64,000 bases of DNA from positions 1,240,001-1,304,000 of the forward strand of contig OZ241882.1 of the NCBI GenBank assembly GCA_965203255.1, read 5' to 3'. Every line of letters begins with the position of its first letter. Positions within the stretch are counted from its first letter, which is position 1. The notes beneath the pieces are model-generated. The model was not told the origin of the DNA. It saw only the letters and a list, made by a program, of their open reading frames with translations, and searched no databases. This document shows positions 1 through 8,831 of this stretch, piece after piece. A program made the position numbers and the translations under genes. The stretch comes from JAPOUP01 sp965203255. Lineage in GTDB: Bacteria > Pseudomonadota > Alphaproteobacteria > Rhodobacterales > Rhodobacteraceae.

Positions 1-1
1 G

Positions 2-556
2 GGCGGTACAGCGGCCACGCAGGACGTGTTTATCGAACATGTGGGTCTGCCCACGCTGGCCTGCATCCGTCCCGCCGTGCAGGCGCTTCAGGATCTGGAC
101 GTGCATCGCGAGGTGCAGTTGGTGATATCGGGCGGAATCCGCAGCGGGGCGGATGTCGCAAAGGCACTGGCGCTCGGTGCGGACGCTGTCGCCATCGGCA
201 CGGCTGCACTTATCGCCATGGGGGACAATGACCCAAAATGGGAAACCGAGTACCGGAAGCTGGGTTCCACGTCGGGCGCCTATGACGACTGGCATGAAGG
301 GTTGGATCCGGCGGGCATTACCACACAGGACCCGGACTTGGCTGCCAGGCTGGATCCGGTGGAGGCCGGTCGGCGGCTTTGCAACTATCTCAAGGTCATG
401 ACGCTCGAGGCGCAAACGATAGCGCGGGCCTGCGGTCACAATCACCTGCGCAATTTCGAGGCCGAGGATCTCTGCGCCCTTACCATGGAAGCCGCGGCGA
501 TGGCCCAAGTGCCGATGGCAGGAACCGACTGGTATCCAGGAAAGGGTGGATTCTAA
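2..556 (+). CDS. FMN-binding glutamate-synthase-like protein, C-terminal part (N-methylglutamate synthase subunit C type)
   Basis: The gene runs in from the left edge. The open frame begins at base 2 with the glycine-rich GGTAATQD stretch of the glutamate-synthase FMN/glutamate-binding barrel. It continues through VISGGIRSGADVAKALALGADAVAIGTAAL, the phosphate-binding end of that barrel, and ends in a TDWYPG tail. About 184 residues are visible. The family makes glutamate, or in the GlxD/MgsC branch N-methylglutamate from methylamine and glutamate. A type III glutamine synthetase 2.7 kb downstream favours the MgsC/GlxD branch, but this cannot be proven without the missing N-terminus and partner subunits. 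Confidence 0.85.
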   Translation, partial: GGTAATQDVFIEHVGLPTLACIRPAVQALQDLDVHREVQLVISGGIRSGADVAKALALGADAVAIGTAALIAMGDNDPKWETEYRKLGSTSGAYDDWHEGLDPAGITTQDPDLAARLDPVEAGRRLCNYLKVMTLEAQTIARACGHNHLRNFEAEDLCALTMEAAAMAQVPMAGTDWYPGKGGF

Positions 557-1171
557 GGAAGAACCCCCTTGTGGCGGCCTGCGAGGGCCACAATCGCTGA
601 TTTCCTTGAGCGCCGGCGGACGGAATGGCGAAACAGGCGCTGGCCGGTTCATTTCCCCTATGAAATGCGACCGGTGCCGCCCGTATCCCTCCGACGTCCC
701 GGGCCCCGGATGCATCCGTGATTGCGGCAGCGCCACCTGCACGGCCCGCCTCAGGTCAGGCGAGGAAGGGACGGGAGACGAATTTTGCCGCCACCCGATC
801 GACGGGATTGTGTCCGGCGGACGATCTTTCAGCAAGCTCCCTGCCGAAGGACGACGGATCGCGGCCGTTTTCCGGTCATGCGTCCGGTCCGATTGCGGCA
901 GGTGATCCTGTTGCCGCGCCCGTTGCCTGATTCGCGCAGATGCAGGTGACAGGCCGCTTCAGGCAGACGAGATCAGGTCGTGTGCGGCGCCTCGGCTTCG
1001 AATTATTCACAACAAGGTCGGAATTTGACCAATATGCTACGATTTCGTGAAAAAATTCTGCGAAAAGTCCAAAATCTCTGGACAGCGCATCAATCTCGAA
1101 GTTCACTGCCAACAGGCAAGACACGCAGTGCCGGTTGGAGAGGCGATGGATGTCAAACCTGAAATCCGCGG
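557..1171. other. intergenic region, probable promoter of the Rieske oxygenase operon
   Basis: No convincing gene is seen; short open frames here have no recognisable domain. The stretch from about 1000 to 1080 is clearly more AT-rich than its surroundings. It contains short inverted T/A-rich words, as expected of a promoter and an Lrp-type operator. The Lrp-family gene at 6144 would be a candidate regulator. No exact promoter elements can be assigned with confidence. Confidence 0.35.
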
Positions 1172-2296
1172 ATGGTCAGAAGAATGACGAGCGAAATGCA
1201 ATCCCTGCTGCAACCCTTCCTTGAAGAGACGGAGCCCAGGCGCGGACTGCCGGCGGTGGCCTACAAGGACCGGGAAGTCTGGAACGCCGAATGCCAGTCC
1301 GTCTTTGCCCGGAACTGGATCTGCATCGGATTCGCGCATGAGTTGAAGGAAGCCGGTGACACCGTGCCTGTGACCGTGGCGGGCCAACCGCTGTTGATGG
1401 TGCGCAATGGCGAGGGCGAGATCAAGGCATTCCACAATGTCTGCCGCCACAGGTGCCTGACACTGGTCGACAAGCCAGGAAATGTCGGAAAGCTCATCCG
1501 ATGTCCCTACCATGCCTGGGCGTACGACCTGAACGGAACGCTGAGGGCCTCGCCGCATTTTGGTGGCACCGGGCAGCATGAAGCCAAGGGATTCCACAAG
1601 TCGCAACACGGCCTGGTTGCCGTGCGAACCCATGTCTGGCAGGACTGGATCTTCGTCAACTTGAGCGGCGAGGCGCCGCTCTTCGAGGACTATGCCGGGT
1701 CCCTGATCAAGCGGCTTGGGGGGATCGACTGGGAGAATGCCGATTGCATTGGCACATTGGATTTCGGCCAGATCTCGACGAACTGGAAGTTCGTCATGGA
1801 GAACTTCATCGAGCCCTATCATGTGCAGTTCGTTCACGGCTCGACCACAGACCAACCCTTGTCCGATCACTACACGATCATTGACGGCAACTGCATGGGC
1901 AGTGCCGTGGATCTGGACGATGAGGTCGGCACTTCGGGCAGCCTGGCCGTCAGCTCGCGCTACCTGGCGCTCTATCCGACATTCATTCTCGGCCGATATT
2001 TCCCGGATCAGTTGGGGGTGTATCTCAACATCCCGACCGGTCCAGGCACAATGAACCAGAAGCGCGGGCTGTACACGACAGGAGGCAAGCAGCTGAGTGC
2101 AAGCGAGGTCAAGGACTTGAAGAGACTCTGGTGGGATGTTCACAAGGAAGACCATGAAATGGTCGAACGATTGCAGGCGGGCCGGGCATCACGGGTTTCC
2201 GATACCGGGGGCGTCCTGTCCCCGGCCTGGGAAGACAGCGTCCACGCCTTTCAGTCTCTCGTGGTTCGTGACCTGGTTGACTGCAGCGGCTACTGA
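1172..2296 (+). CDS. Rieske non-heme iron oxygenase, alpha subunit
   Basis: This 374-residue protein has the two-domain layout of ring-hydroxylating/demethylating oxygenases. The Rieske [2Fe-2S] ligands are Cys91-X-His93 (CRHRC) and Cys111-X2-His114 (CPYHAW). The catalytic domain has NWKFVMENFIEPYHVQFVH, with Glu210/Asn211 near the electron-transfer path and His217/His222 as mononuclear iron ligands. Family members such as glycine-betaine or carnitine monooxygenases dealkylate quaternary amines, and neighbouring methylamine-type genes suggest a similar N-demethylation. Met5 (1184) is an alternative start. No reductase gene is adjacent, so electrons must come from elsewhere. The substrate is unknown. 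Confidence 0.93.
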   Translation: MVRRMTSEMQSLLQPFLEETEPRRGLPAVAYKDREVWNAECQSVFARNWICIGFAHELKEAGDTVPVTVAGQPLLMVRNGEGEIKAFHNVCRHRCLTLVDKPGNVGKLIRCPYHAWAYDLNGTLRASPHFGGTGQHEAKGFHKSQHGLVAVRTHVWQDWIFVNLSGEAPLFEDYAGSLIKRLGGIDWENADCIGTLDFGQISTNWKFVMENFIEPYHVQFVHGSTTDQPLSDHYTIIDGNCMGSAVDLDDEVGTSGSLAVSSRYLALYPTFILGRYFPDQLGVYLNIPTGPGTMNQKRGLYTTGGKQLSASEVKDLKRLWWDVHKEDHEMVERLQAGRASRVSDTGGVLSPAWEDSVHAFQSLVVRDLVDCSGY

Positions 2297-2311
2297 CCAA
2301 AGGAAACCCAC

Positions 2312-2755
2312 ATGACCGGCATCTCCGACATTTCACGCGGCTTCCGTCTGGCGCATACGATGATGCGCGTGATGGACATGGACAGGTCGCTGCAGTTCTA
2401 TTGCGGCATCCTGGGCATGACGGTCCTGCGCCGCACGGACTATCCCGAGGGCAAGTTCACCAACACGTTCATCGGCTACGGCCCCGAGGCGGAGTTCCCG
2501 ACACTGGAACTGACAGCGAACTGGGAGCAGGAGGAGCCATACGAAAAGGGCGATGGCTGGGGCCACATTTGCATCGAGACCCCGGATGTCCGCAAGGCGT
2601 GCGAGGAACTGGCGGCTGCCGGCGTCAACATCACGCGCCCGCCTGGACCGATGAAGGGTGGCACGCGCGTGATCGCGTTTTGCGAGGACCCGGATGGCTA
2701 CAAGGTCGAGCTCAACGAGTCCATCCTGAAGCATCTGGGCGAGGAAGAGTCCTGA
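2312..2755 (+). CDS. gloA: lactoylglutathione lyase (glyoxalase I)
   Basis: A 147-residue vicinal-oxygen-chelate protein of typical GloA length. The expected metal ligands are visible: His15 (LAHTMMRV), Glu66 (TLELT), His85 (WGHICIE) and Glu133 (KVELNE). The enzyme converts the hemithioacetal of methylglyoxal and glutathione to S-lactoylglutathione in the cytoplasm. It starts 15 bases after the Rieske oxygenase stop, with AGGAAA upstream, so the two are probably co-transcribed. A role in clearing a reactive aldehyde made by the pathway is possible but inferred. Confidence 0.95.
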   Translation: MTGISDISRGFRLAHTMMRVMDMDRSLQFYCGILGMTVLRRTDYPEGKFTNTFIGYGPEAEFPTLELTANWEQEEPYEKGDGWGHICIETPDVRKACEELAAAGVNITRPPGPMKGGTRVIAFCEDPDGYKVELNESILKHLGEEES

Positions 2756-2758
2756 CCG

Positions 2759-3145
2759 ATGCACGACAAGTTGAAGCCGCATGAACCGGACATGATCGGT
2801 GCGCTCGACAAGGTGCTGGAGCCGGGCAACGCCTGCGCCTGGATTTTCAAGGCCTGGCCGGCCGGCAAGCTGACGTGTGGCTGCAGCAAGCCCGTCAACG
2901 ACATCATGTCCCGAATTCTGGCCGGCGGCGGGTTCCATGAATCTCGGGATGGTGATGGTTGCCTGGATCATGGTGGCATGGGATGCGCCCGCGCCTTCGC
3001 CGACATTCCCTGCATTCGCGATACCGGCTCGATCACTCGAACGCGATCCGTACGAGACGCTCGGGAGCAGCATCCGCCATTCGGCTTGGCGCCGCGACCG
3101 GCAACGCTTTTCCGGCAATGCCCGGATGCAGGGCATCCACGCTGA
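2759..3145 (+). CDS. hypothetical ORF, possible gene remnant
   Basis: The frame opens three bases after the gloA stop. Only the first 55-60 residues look protein-like (MHDKLKPHEPDMIGALDKVLEPGNACAWIF and on to a CGC motif). The rest is Arg/Gly/Ala-rich and looks like non-coding translation. I recognise no family. It may be the 5' end of a lost gene between gloA and glnT, or simply spacer. Confidence 0.25.
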   Translation: MHDKLKPHEPDMIGALDKVLEPGNACAWIFKAWPAGKLTCGCSKPVNDIMSRILAGGGFHESRDGDGCLDHGGMGCARAFADIPCIRDTGSITRTRSVRDAREQHPPFGLAPRPATLFRQCPDAGHPR

Positions 3146-3270
3146 TGTTACTTGACCTTGCAAGGCCAGCGGGAATTGCGAAACCGGCGGCGCGGCACCG
3201 CCAACATTTCAGCGCTGCCGCGAGCCGAACATGATGGCGTGTTCGGCGAAACATGGACAGGAGAAGTCAA

Positions 3271-4710
3271 ATGCCCGAGGCAAACGCGAACGACAGAATT
3301 TACTACGAGAGATTCGGTGACGCGGTAGAGCGGAACCGGCCAAGAATTCCCGAAGTCAGAAAGCGGCTGGAGGCCGCCGGCGTCAAATACGTGATGGGCG
3401 CCTGGATCGACATGCACGGCATCCCCAAGACGAAACCGGTGCCGATGAGAGAGTTCGAGGCGCTGTGTCTGGGCAAGGGGCCTCAATTTGCCGTGCATTC
3501 GGTCTCATACGTACCCGAACTCACTCCCGCCGACAGCGATCAGGTCGTGGTTCCGGACCTCGACGCCGTTTACATCTGTCCGTGGGACAGGTCGATGGCG
3601 ATCATCATTTCCGATCTCTACTGGGAGGATGCACCCTACAATGTCTGCCCCCGACAGGCGCTCAGACGCGTGATGCAGGAGGCGGCCTTGGAGGGCTATC
3701 GATTCCATGCCGGCGTGGAGCCGGAGTTCATCGTCATGAAGCACGACGAGCAAGGCCTGCCGGTCAAGGCCTTTGACAACGATCCCGCGGGCGGCGTGCG
3801 CCCGCGTCGCCAGGCATTTGGCTACGACATCGAATACTCGATCGATTCGATGCCTTTCCTCAAGGACATGATCGATTGCATCGAAGGGCTCGGCTGGAAC
3901 CTGCATGACGTTGTCTGCGAGGGCGGCTATTCGCAGTTCGAACTGGATTTTCACTATGCCAACATGCTGGAAATGTCCGACCGCTTCGTGTTTCTGCGCC
4001 TTCTGCTCAAGGAGGTGGCCAAGACACATGGCCTGTTCGTGACCTTCATGCCCAAGCCCACCCTGGGCGATTGGCGTTCGGGCGCGCACATCAACGTGTC
4101 GATCAGTCACGAGAGCCGACCGGGTGAGAACATTTTCAGGACCGTGGATGGCGACTGGAGCGACGAATGCCGCTGGGCTGTGGGCGGGGTGTTGCAGCAT
4201 GCAGAGGCGATCACCGCGATCACGTGCCCGACAGTGAATTCCTACAACGGCCTGGTCCCTCGCGTCGGCGGATTCGAGGGCGGCACCGTGACCTGGGCCC
4301 CCACCAACATCGCCTACGGCTTCAACAACCGCTCGGCACAGCTCCGGCTTCCGCAAAACCGATACTGCATTGAAAACCGCGCCTGTGACATGACAATGAA
4401 TGTCTATCTGGCGATGGCGATGCACCTGGCCTGCATGGTGCAAGGGATCGAGAAGAAGATTGATCCCGGCAATCCGGCCGACTTCGACCTTTACGCGAAG
4501 ACCGAGACCGAGCTGGCCGACCTGGGGATCCGGCGGTTGCCGCGCACGCTTTTCCACGCAATGGAGGCGCTGCGCCAGGACAAGACGGCCGAACACGTCT
4601 TGGGAAGGGTCATGCTCAAGTCCTACCTCGAGTACAAGGCTGATGAATGGGAACGCTATCACCAGTCGGTCACTGACTGGGAAGTGAAGGAATACCTGCG
4701 GCTCTATTGA
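3271..4710 (+). CDS. glnT: type III glutamine synthetase family protein (GlnT / gamma-glutamylmethylamide synthetase type)
   Basis: The protein has about 479 residues. The start is set at 3271 because GGAGA lies about seven bases upstream; an in-frame ATG at 3253 overlaps that Shine-Dalgarno sequence. Glutamine-synthetase features include EPEFIVMKHD, SQFELDFHYAN, PTLGDWRSGAHINVS and the later NRSAQLRLP nucleotide-site region. GlnT-type enzymes ligate ammonia or methylamine to glutamate. Close to an N-methylglutamate-synthase-like gene, a gamma-glutamylmethylamide synthetase role is the better guess. An ordinary accessory glutamine synthetase is the alternative. Confidence 0.9.
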   Translation: MPEANANDRIYYERFGDAVERNRPRIPEVRKRLEAAGVKYVMGAWIDMHGIPKTKPVPMREFEALCLGKGPQFAVHSVSYVPELTPADSDQVVVPDLDAVYICPWDRSMAIIISDLYWEDAPYNVCPRQALRRVMQEAALEGYRFHAGVEPEFIVMKHDEQGLPVKAFDNDPAGGVRPRRQAFGYDIEYSIDSMPFLKDMIDCIEGLGWNLHDVVCEGGYSQFELDFHYANMLEMSDRFVFLRLLLKEVAKTHGLFVTFMPKPTLGDWRSGAHINVSISHESRPGENIFRTVDGDWSDECRWAVGGVLQHAEAITAITCPTVNSYNGLVPRVGGFEGGTVTWAPTNIAYGFNNRSAQLRLPQNRYCIENRACDMTMNVYLAMAMHLACMVQGIEKKIDPGNPADFDLYAKTETELADLGIRRLPRTLFHAMEALRQDKTAEHVLGRVMLKSYLEYKADEWERYHQSVTDWEVKEYLRLY

Positions 4711-4780
4711 CTTTCCGGCAGTCGGGTTGGCCCGTTCAGGCCGGATGCGGGTGAACCTGTCCAAGTGGAGAAAGGCGGCC

Positions 4781-5794
4781 ATGCAGGACTATCAGGTTCT
4801 AGAACTTGGGGATTTTCCGCTTCTGTCAGGTGAAGTCCTGAAGGATGCCAGGCTTGCCTACCGGTGCTGCGGCACGCTGTCGTCGTCGCGCGACAACGCG
4901 ATTGTCCTGCCGACATTCTACACGGGGACCGACACCCGCAATGAAGGTTTTTTCGGGCCCGGGCGCGCCATTGACCCTGCGCGCCATTTCATCGTCAGCC
5001 CGAACCTGTTCGGCAATGGCCGTTCGTCGTCACCTTCGAACACGCCCACTCCTCAGGACGGGCCGCGTTTTCCGCTGGTACAGATGTGGGACAACATTGC
5101 GGCGCAGCACCGTCTGATTCATGATCAGCTCGGAATCGACAGCATTGCACTTGTCGCAGGCTGGTCGATGGCCGGATGCCAGTCCTACCAATGGGCCGCG
5201 CAATACCCGGACATGGTCGAGGCGATCCTGCCGTTCTGTGCATCTGCAAGGACGTCGCCGCACAACTTCGTCTTTCTCGAAGGAGTCAAGGCGGCGCTTT
5301 GCGCCGATCAGGCCTGGAATGGAGGCGACTACGACGGTGCACCGGTTGCCGGCCTGAAGGCCTTTGGCCGCGTTTATGCCGGCTGGGCCTTTTCACAGAC
5401 GTTCTTTCGGGAAGGCCTCTATCGCAGGCTGGGGTTCGAGACCGTCGAGGAACTTCTGGTCGACTGGGAGACCGATCATGCGGAGGGCTGGGATGCCAAC
5501 GATCTTCTGGCAATGCTTGCAACCTGGCAGGCCGGAGACATTTCGGCCGGACCGCTGTACAACGGCGACTTCAAGACCGCCCTCGGGGCGATAAGGGCAC
5601 GCGCCATTCTTATGCCATGCTCGCAGGATCTCTACTTTCCCCCCGAGGACAACGAGATCGAGGCGCGGCACATGTCGAACGCGCGGTACCGGCCCTACGA
5701 TTCGCCCTGGGGCCATTGCGCCGCGAATCCTGGCAACGACGCGGGCTTTGCCGCATCGCTCGATGCGGGGATTCGCGAGTTGCTCGGCGAGTGA
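4781..5794 (+). CDS. alpha/beta-fold hydrolase of the homoserine O-acetyltransferase (MetX) type
   Basis: About 337 residues from an ATG at 4781, preceded by GGAG and AAAGGCGG; an in-frame ATG at 4727 is less likely. The nucleophile elbow is GWSMAGCQSYQWA (Gly-X-Ser-X-Gly) and the C-terminal catalytic histidine is in SPWGHCAANPG. The acid is probably in PCSQDLYFPPEDN. MetX relatives acylate homoserine, but many divergent members are esterases or amidases. The gene follows glnT by 70 bases, so a hydrolytic step in the same pathway, for instance amide or ester cleavage, is plausible. Confidence 0.85.
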   Translation: MQDYQVLELGDFPLLSGEVLKDARLAYRCCGTLSSSRDNAIVLPTFYTGTDTRNEGFFGPGRAIDPARHFIVSPNLFGNGRSSSPSNTPTPQDGPRFPLVQMWDNIAAQHRLIHDQLGIDSIALVAGWSMAGCQSYQWAAQYPDMVEAILPFCASARTSPHNFVFLEGVKAALCADQAWNGGDYDGAPVAGLKAFGRVYAGWAFSQTFFREGLYRRLGFETVEELLVDWETDHAEGWDANDLLAMLATWQAGDISAGPLYNGDFKTALGAIRARAILMPCSQDLYFPPEDNEIEARHMSNARYRPYDSPWGHCAANPGNDAGFAASLDAGIRELLGE

Positions 5795-6143
5795 ACGTGC
5801 GGACGGACAGGGAACGCCGCAGAGGTCATCGGTCCGTTGGCCCGTGGCACAGTCGGGCGGATGGATGCTGGCCGGCACAATCGTGGCAATTCGTGATGTG
5901 CATCCCGGCGAAAGGCCGCTACCTGGTCGAGTCCCGGCCCGCCAAGGTCGGACGTGTCGTTCAAGGGGCCTTCTGTCCGGCTGGACGGCACGACACCCAT
6001 GCGGCCCTTGCGGGTCCGTGCAACGGGGCCGGTCGGGATACTGGTTTCAGTTCGATGCGTTCGTTCGGGCCAGTGCGTTCAACACATCCTGATTCCGGCA
6101 TCAGGCAGGCATTGTGTGACAAGAGCGGGGATCTGTAGCCGAC
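5795..6143. other. intergenic region without recognisable features
   Basis: The open frames here lack domain signatures and have poor composition. No tRNA, terminator hairpin with U-tract or repeat is evident. It probably holds the leader of the Lrp-type gene at 6144. Confidence 0.4.
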
Positions 6144-6665
6144 ATGCCGGACAAGCCAGGGCAAAGGAGGTCAACTCGAAGGAGAGGCACCCATTCCGTC
6201 GAGGGGCGACTGAACAGCGAAATCATCAGGATGCTGGAGAATGACGGGCGGATGCCATATTCCGAAATCGCGCTCAAGCTCCAGATCTCGGAAGGCACCG
6301 TCCGCAACCGGGTGAACGGCATGAAGGATGCCGGACTCTTGCGGATCGTGGCCATCGCGGATCCGTCCGCGTCCGACTACAAGGCAGACGCGATGATCTG
6401 CCTCAAGGTGGCGCCGGGCATTACCCCCCAAGCCGTGGCCGATCGATTGGGTGGGTTGTCAAGCGTCGTGTACATATTGTGGGTCACGGGGCGGTTTGAC
6501 TTGCTGGTCGAGCTGATCTGCGACGATCCGGACGACCTCGCGGGATTCCTGGAAGATCACATTCATGGCTTTGAGGACATAGTTGACGCCGAGGTGATGC
6601 TTGGACTGAAGAACTTCAAGAACCAGTTCCTTCTCAAACGCAACTGGAAGCGGCTCGATACCTGA
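6144..6665 (+). CDS. Lrp/AsnC family transcriptional regulator
   Basis: A 173-residue protein. The N-terminal winged HTH is at residues 22-70 (RLNSEIIRMLENDGRMPYSEIA, SEGTVRNRVNGM). The C-terminal RAM effector domain is at about 90-160 (VVYILWVTGRFDLLVELICDD). The family binds amino acids or related ligands and forms octamers on AT-rich operators. It ends in KNFKNQFLLKRNW and closely resembles the Lrp gene at 17344; both sit by Rieske oxygenase genes. It is a likely local regulator of the methylated-amine block. Confidence 0.93.
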   Translation: MPDKPGQRRSTRRRGTHSVEGRLNSEIIRMLENDGRMPYSEIALKLQISEGTVRNRVNGMKDAGLLRIVAIADPSASDYKADAMICLKVAPGITPQAVADRLGGLSSVVYILWVTGRFDLLVELICDDPDDLAGFLEDHIHGFEDIVDAEVMLGLKNFKNQFLLKRNWKRLDT

Positions 6666-6770
6666 ACAAGGTCAACGGCGATGCAGCTGTACCTGCCGCG
6701 ATGCGCATCACCGCATCAACGCTGCGGTGTCGCGTTTGCAGCCAGGACGGCGTGGCGGCGCAATGCTGCC

Positions 6771-6947
6771 GACAAGCGCCTCCATCTGGCCGTCGGCGCC
6801 CTTGACGCCGGTAGCACGTTCGCTGTCGTCGACATCGCAGCGAACGCGGAGGCCGGCCTTCACTGTCGTCGCGGCGGACAGGTCCGTGATCACCTCGCGG
6901 CTGACTGCCGGCGTTCCGCTCGAGTTCCGGGTGACGTGGCAGAGAGG
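6771..6947 (-). pseudogene. ISAzo13-type transposase remnant
   Basis: The minus strand encodes LCHVTRNSSGTPAVSREVITDLSAATT and the following KAGLRVRCDVDD. This resembles the C-terminal part of ISAzo13-family transposases (LF-HVTRNW-G-PLVS-EVI--LI-ATTTKTGL). Upstream and downstream homology is lost or out of frame, so this is a short decayed fragment. The match is from memory of the family pattern and should be confirmed by protein search. Confidence 0.6.
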
Positions 6948-7122
6948 TCGCACCCGGGCCCAGCCGGGGCGTGCTGGATGCCTTGTGGAGCGTTCCGTCC
7001 GGCCATGTCGCAGCGGCTGGCCGTTCACGACGGGGCTCCCGGGCGGAATTCGGGCTGGGCTTCCGGAAAGTCCGGAAAGCGCCCGCCGCCACCCGTCGCG
7101 AACCGCAGGCCGGCCATGGTCT

Positions 7123-7332
7123 TCACACCGTCCCCCGCCAGGCATCGCGTCCGGCAGGCGGTGCAGGAATGCCTCCGCGGCATCGAGCGCGACGAACGCG
7201 GACGCTTTGATTTCTCCGTTGGTCTCGAAGTCCAGGACGGGCGCTCCTTGATGGTGCGCTCGCAAATGATCTCGAAGACGATACCTTTCCTCCGACCTGA
7301 GCGAGGAGCGCTTCGGCGTCTTCACGTGACAT
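7123..7332 (-). pseudogene. short degraded ORF with a good ribosome-binding site
   Basis: An ATG at 7332 has AGGAGGA just upstream and begins MSREDAEALLAQVG. The other two frames continue with protein-like pieces (KGIVFEIICERTIKE, then APVLDFETNGEIKASAFVALDAAEAFLHRLPDAM). This suggests a small gene broken by frameshifts. No family is recognised. It lies between the ISAzo13 scrap and the M24 gene. Confidence 0.3.
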
Positions 7333-7562
7333 GTGCAGCGTCCTCCTGAAGTCCTTGTCTCACAATCCGCTCGAGAATTCAGGCGTGAACCGGCAGAAGC
7401 CACCCATACGGACACGGGATCTCGCTTGTCGGCAAAAAGTGGTTGAGCGCGATGTTTCCGTCAAGACGTTCAAGATTGCAGTCACACGCAATTCCGGGCA
7501 ACTGCCATCCTGCTCGGTTTCAAGGTCGCTGATGCGAGGAAAGTGTCTGTGCGGCTTCGCCG

Positions 7563-8831
7563 TCATACCTCCCGACCGAGGAAATTTGCCTCGAAGGGGA
7601 ATTTCGACAGCATCACATATCCTTCCTCGGTGATCAGCACCTGTTCTTCCAGCTTCACGCCTTCGGGCCCGCCGACCTCGCCGACATAGCTTTCAACGCA
7701 CATGGCCATGCCCGGTTCGAGCACCCCGTCATAGGCGATGGCTTCGTCCTGCGGGTAGTAGACGCAAGGCCACTCATCCGACATCCCTATGCCATGGGCC
7801 AGAACGGTATAGTGCTGATCCTGAAATTGTTCCGGCTGCTTGAAGCCCCTTTCCATGACCTCTCGAAACCCCATGCCCGGCTTCATCAGTTCAAGGTTGT
7901 GCTGAATTTCCTCGTATGCGCGGCTGTACAATTCACGCTGGTAATCGCTCGGCCGCTCCGAGCCGCAAATAAGCGTTCGCGACACATCCGCCGAGTATCC
8001 GAAGGGGCCGACCATATCGGTATCAAAAGCCACCAATTCGCCGGGACGTATGATTCGGCCCGAGGCTTCCTGCAACCAGGGGTTTGTGCGTTCGCCCGCC
8101 GCCAAGAGGCGCCCTTCGACCCAGTCGCCGCCGGCCTCGACATTAGCCTTCCAGAGATGCGACCAGAGTTCGATCTCGGTGATGCCAGGGCGAAGTTCTT
8201 CGCGCATCCGCCACATGCCGTCTTCGGCCACGGCGATGGCGTAATTCATGCAGAGGATCTCTTCGACCGATTTGATCGCGCGGGCCGGTTCGATGACCTT
8301 GTGAGCATGGATTGCATCAAAGCCCTTGTTGGCGAACAGGGCCGCAACCTGCGGCGCCGCGCTTTCGACTCCAAGCCGGGTGCTGCCGCCCCCGTACCGC
8401 TGCATCAGCGCGACGATCTGGTTGACCCAGCGCTCGATCATTTCGTCCATGCGGGTGCCCGTGAACATGTAGCTGATCTGGATCGCCTCGTCACCCAACT
8501 CGTCAATCGTTTCCAGCCCTTGGGCGATTTTCTTACCGGTCTCGCCGTCGAAATAGACCGTCGGTCCCTCGGCAGGCACAAAAAGATAGCTCAGCGGAAT
8601 ATGGCTTTGCATGATGCCCGCATCGCGCATCCCGGTGGCGTAGCGAATTGAATAGACCGAGGTGAGCACGCAGCCCCCTACATCCTGGCGCTTCATCTCC
8701 GCCCGCAACCGTTCCAACCGGTAGGTGCGCATCTTTGCCAGATCGATCATCTCCAGCGTGTCGGTCATTTCGACCACAGGAGTGACTCGCGCAGCCTGGG
8801 CCAGTGTCATGTTGGTATGGCGCATCGGCAT
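7563..8831 (-). CDS. M24 family metalloprotein, DddP-like (candidate DMSP lyase or related enzyme)
   Basis: A 422-residue pita-bread-fold protein. The six M24-type metal ligands are Asp270, Asp272, Asp282, His346, Glu380 and Glu395 (FDTD, SADVS, AHGIG, CVES, KLEEQ). Compared with DddP, the DMSP lyase of roseobacters, the regions ERTNPWLQE, HGIGMSDEWP and YDGVLEPGMAMCVE align well. Tyr341 and Asp352 occupy the places of the DddP catalytic Tyr and Asp. It is about 25 residues shorter at the N-terminus. It is last in a tight five-gene operon, its ATG sharing one base with the preceding stop. It could cleave DMSP, or be a related lyase or hydrolase for another osmolyte. Confidence 0.9.
   Translation of the reverse strand: MPMRHTNMTLAQAARVTPVVEMTDTLEMIDLAKMRTYRLERLRAEMKRQDVGGCVLTSVYSIRYATGMRDAGIMQSHIPLSYLFVPAEGPTVYFDGETGKKIAQGLETIDELGDEAIQISYMFTGTRMDEMIERWVNQIVALMQRYGGGSTRLGVESAAPQVAALFANKGFDAIHAHKVIEPARAIKSVEEILCMNYAIAVAEDGMWRMREELRPGITEIELWSHLWKANVEAGGDWVEGRLLAAGERTNPWLQEASGRIIRPGELVAFDTDMVGPFGYSADVSRTLICGSERPSDYQRELYSRAYEEIQHNLELMKPGMGFREVMERGFKQPEQFQDQHYTVLAHGIGMSDEWPCVYYPQDEAIAYDGVLEPGMAMCVESYVGEVGGPEGVKLEEQVLITEEGYVMLSKFPFEANFLGREV

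Noticed and set aside
1103..2155. Long minus-strand open frame opposite the Rieske oxygenase
   Set aside because: It is the shadow of a GC-rich gene. Its translation has no domain, while the plus strand has full Rieske motifs.
3505..4782. 425-codon minus-strand frame opposite glnT
   Set aside because: It is antisense to a clear glutamine synthetase. Its His/Arg/Gly-rich composition is typical of a shadow frame.
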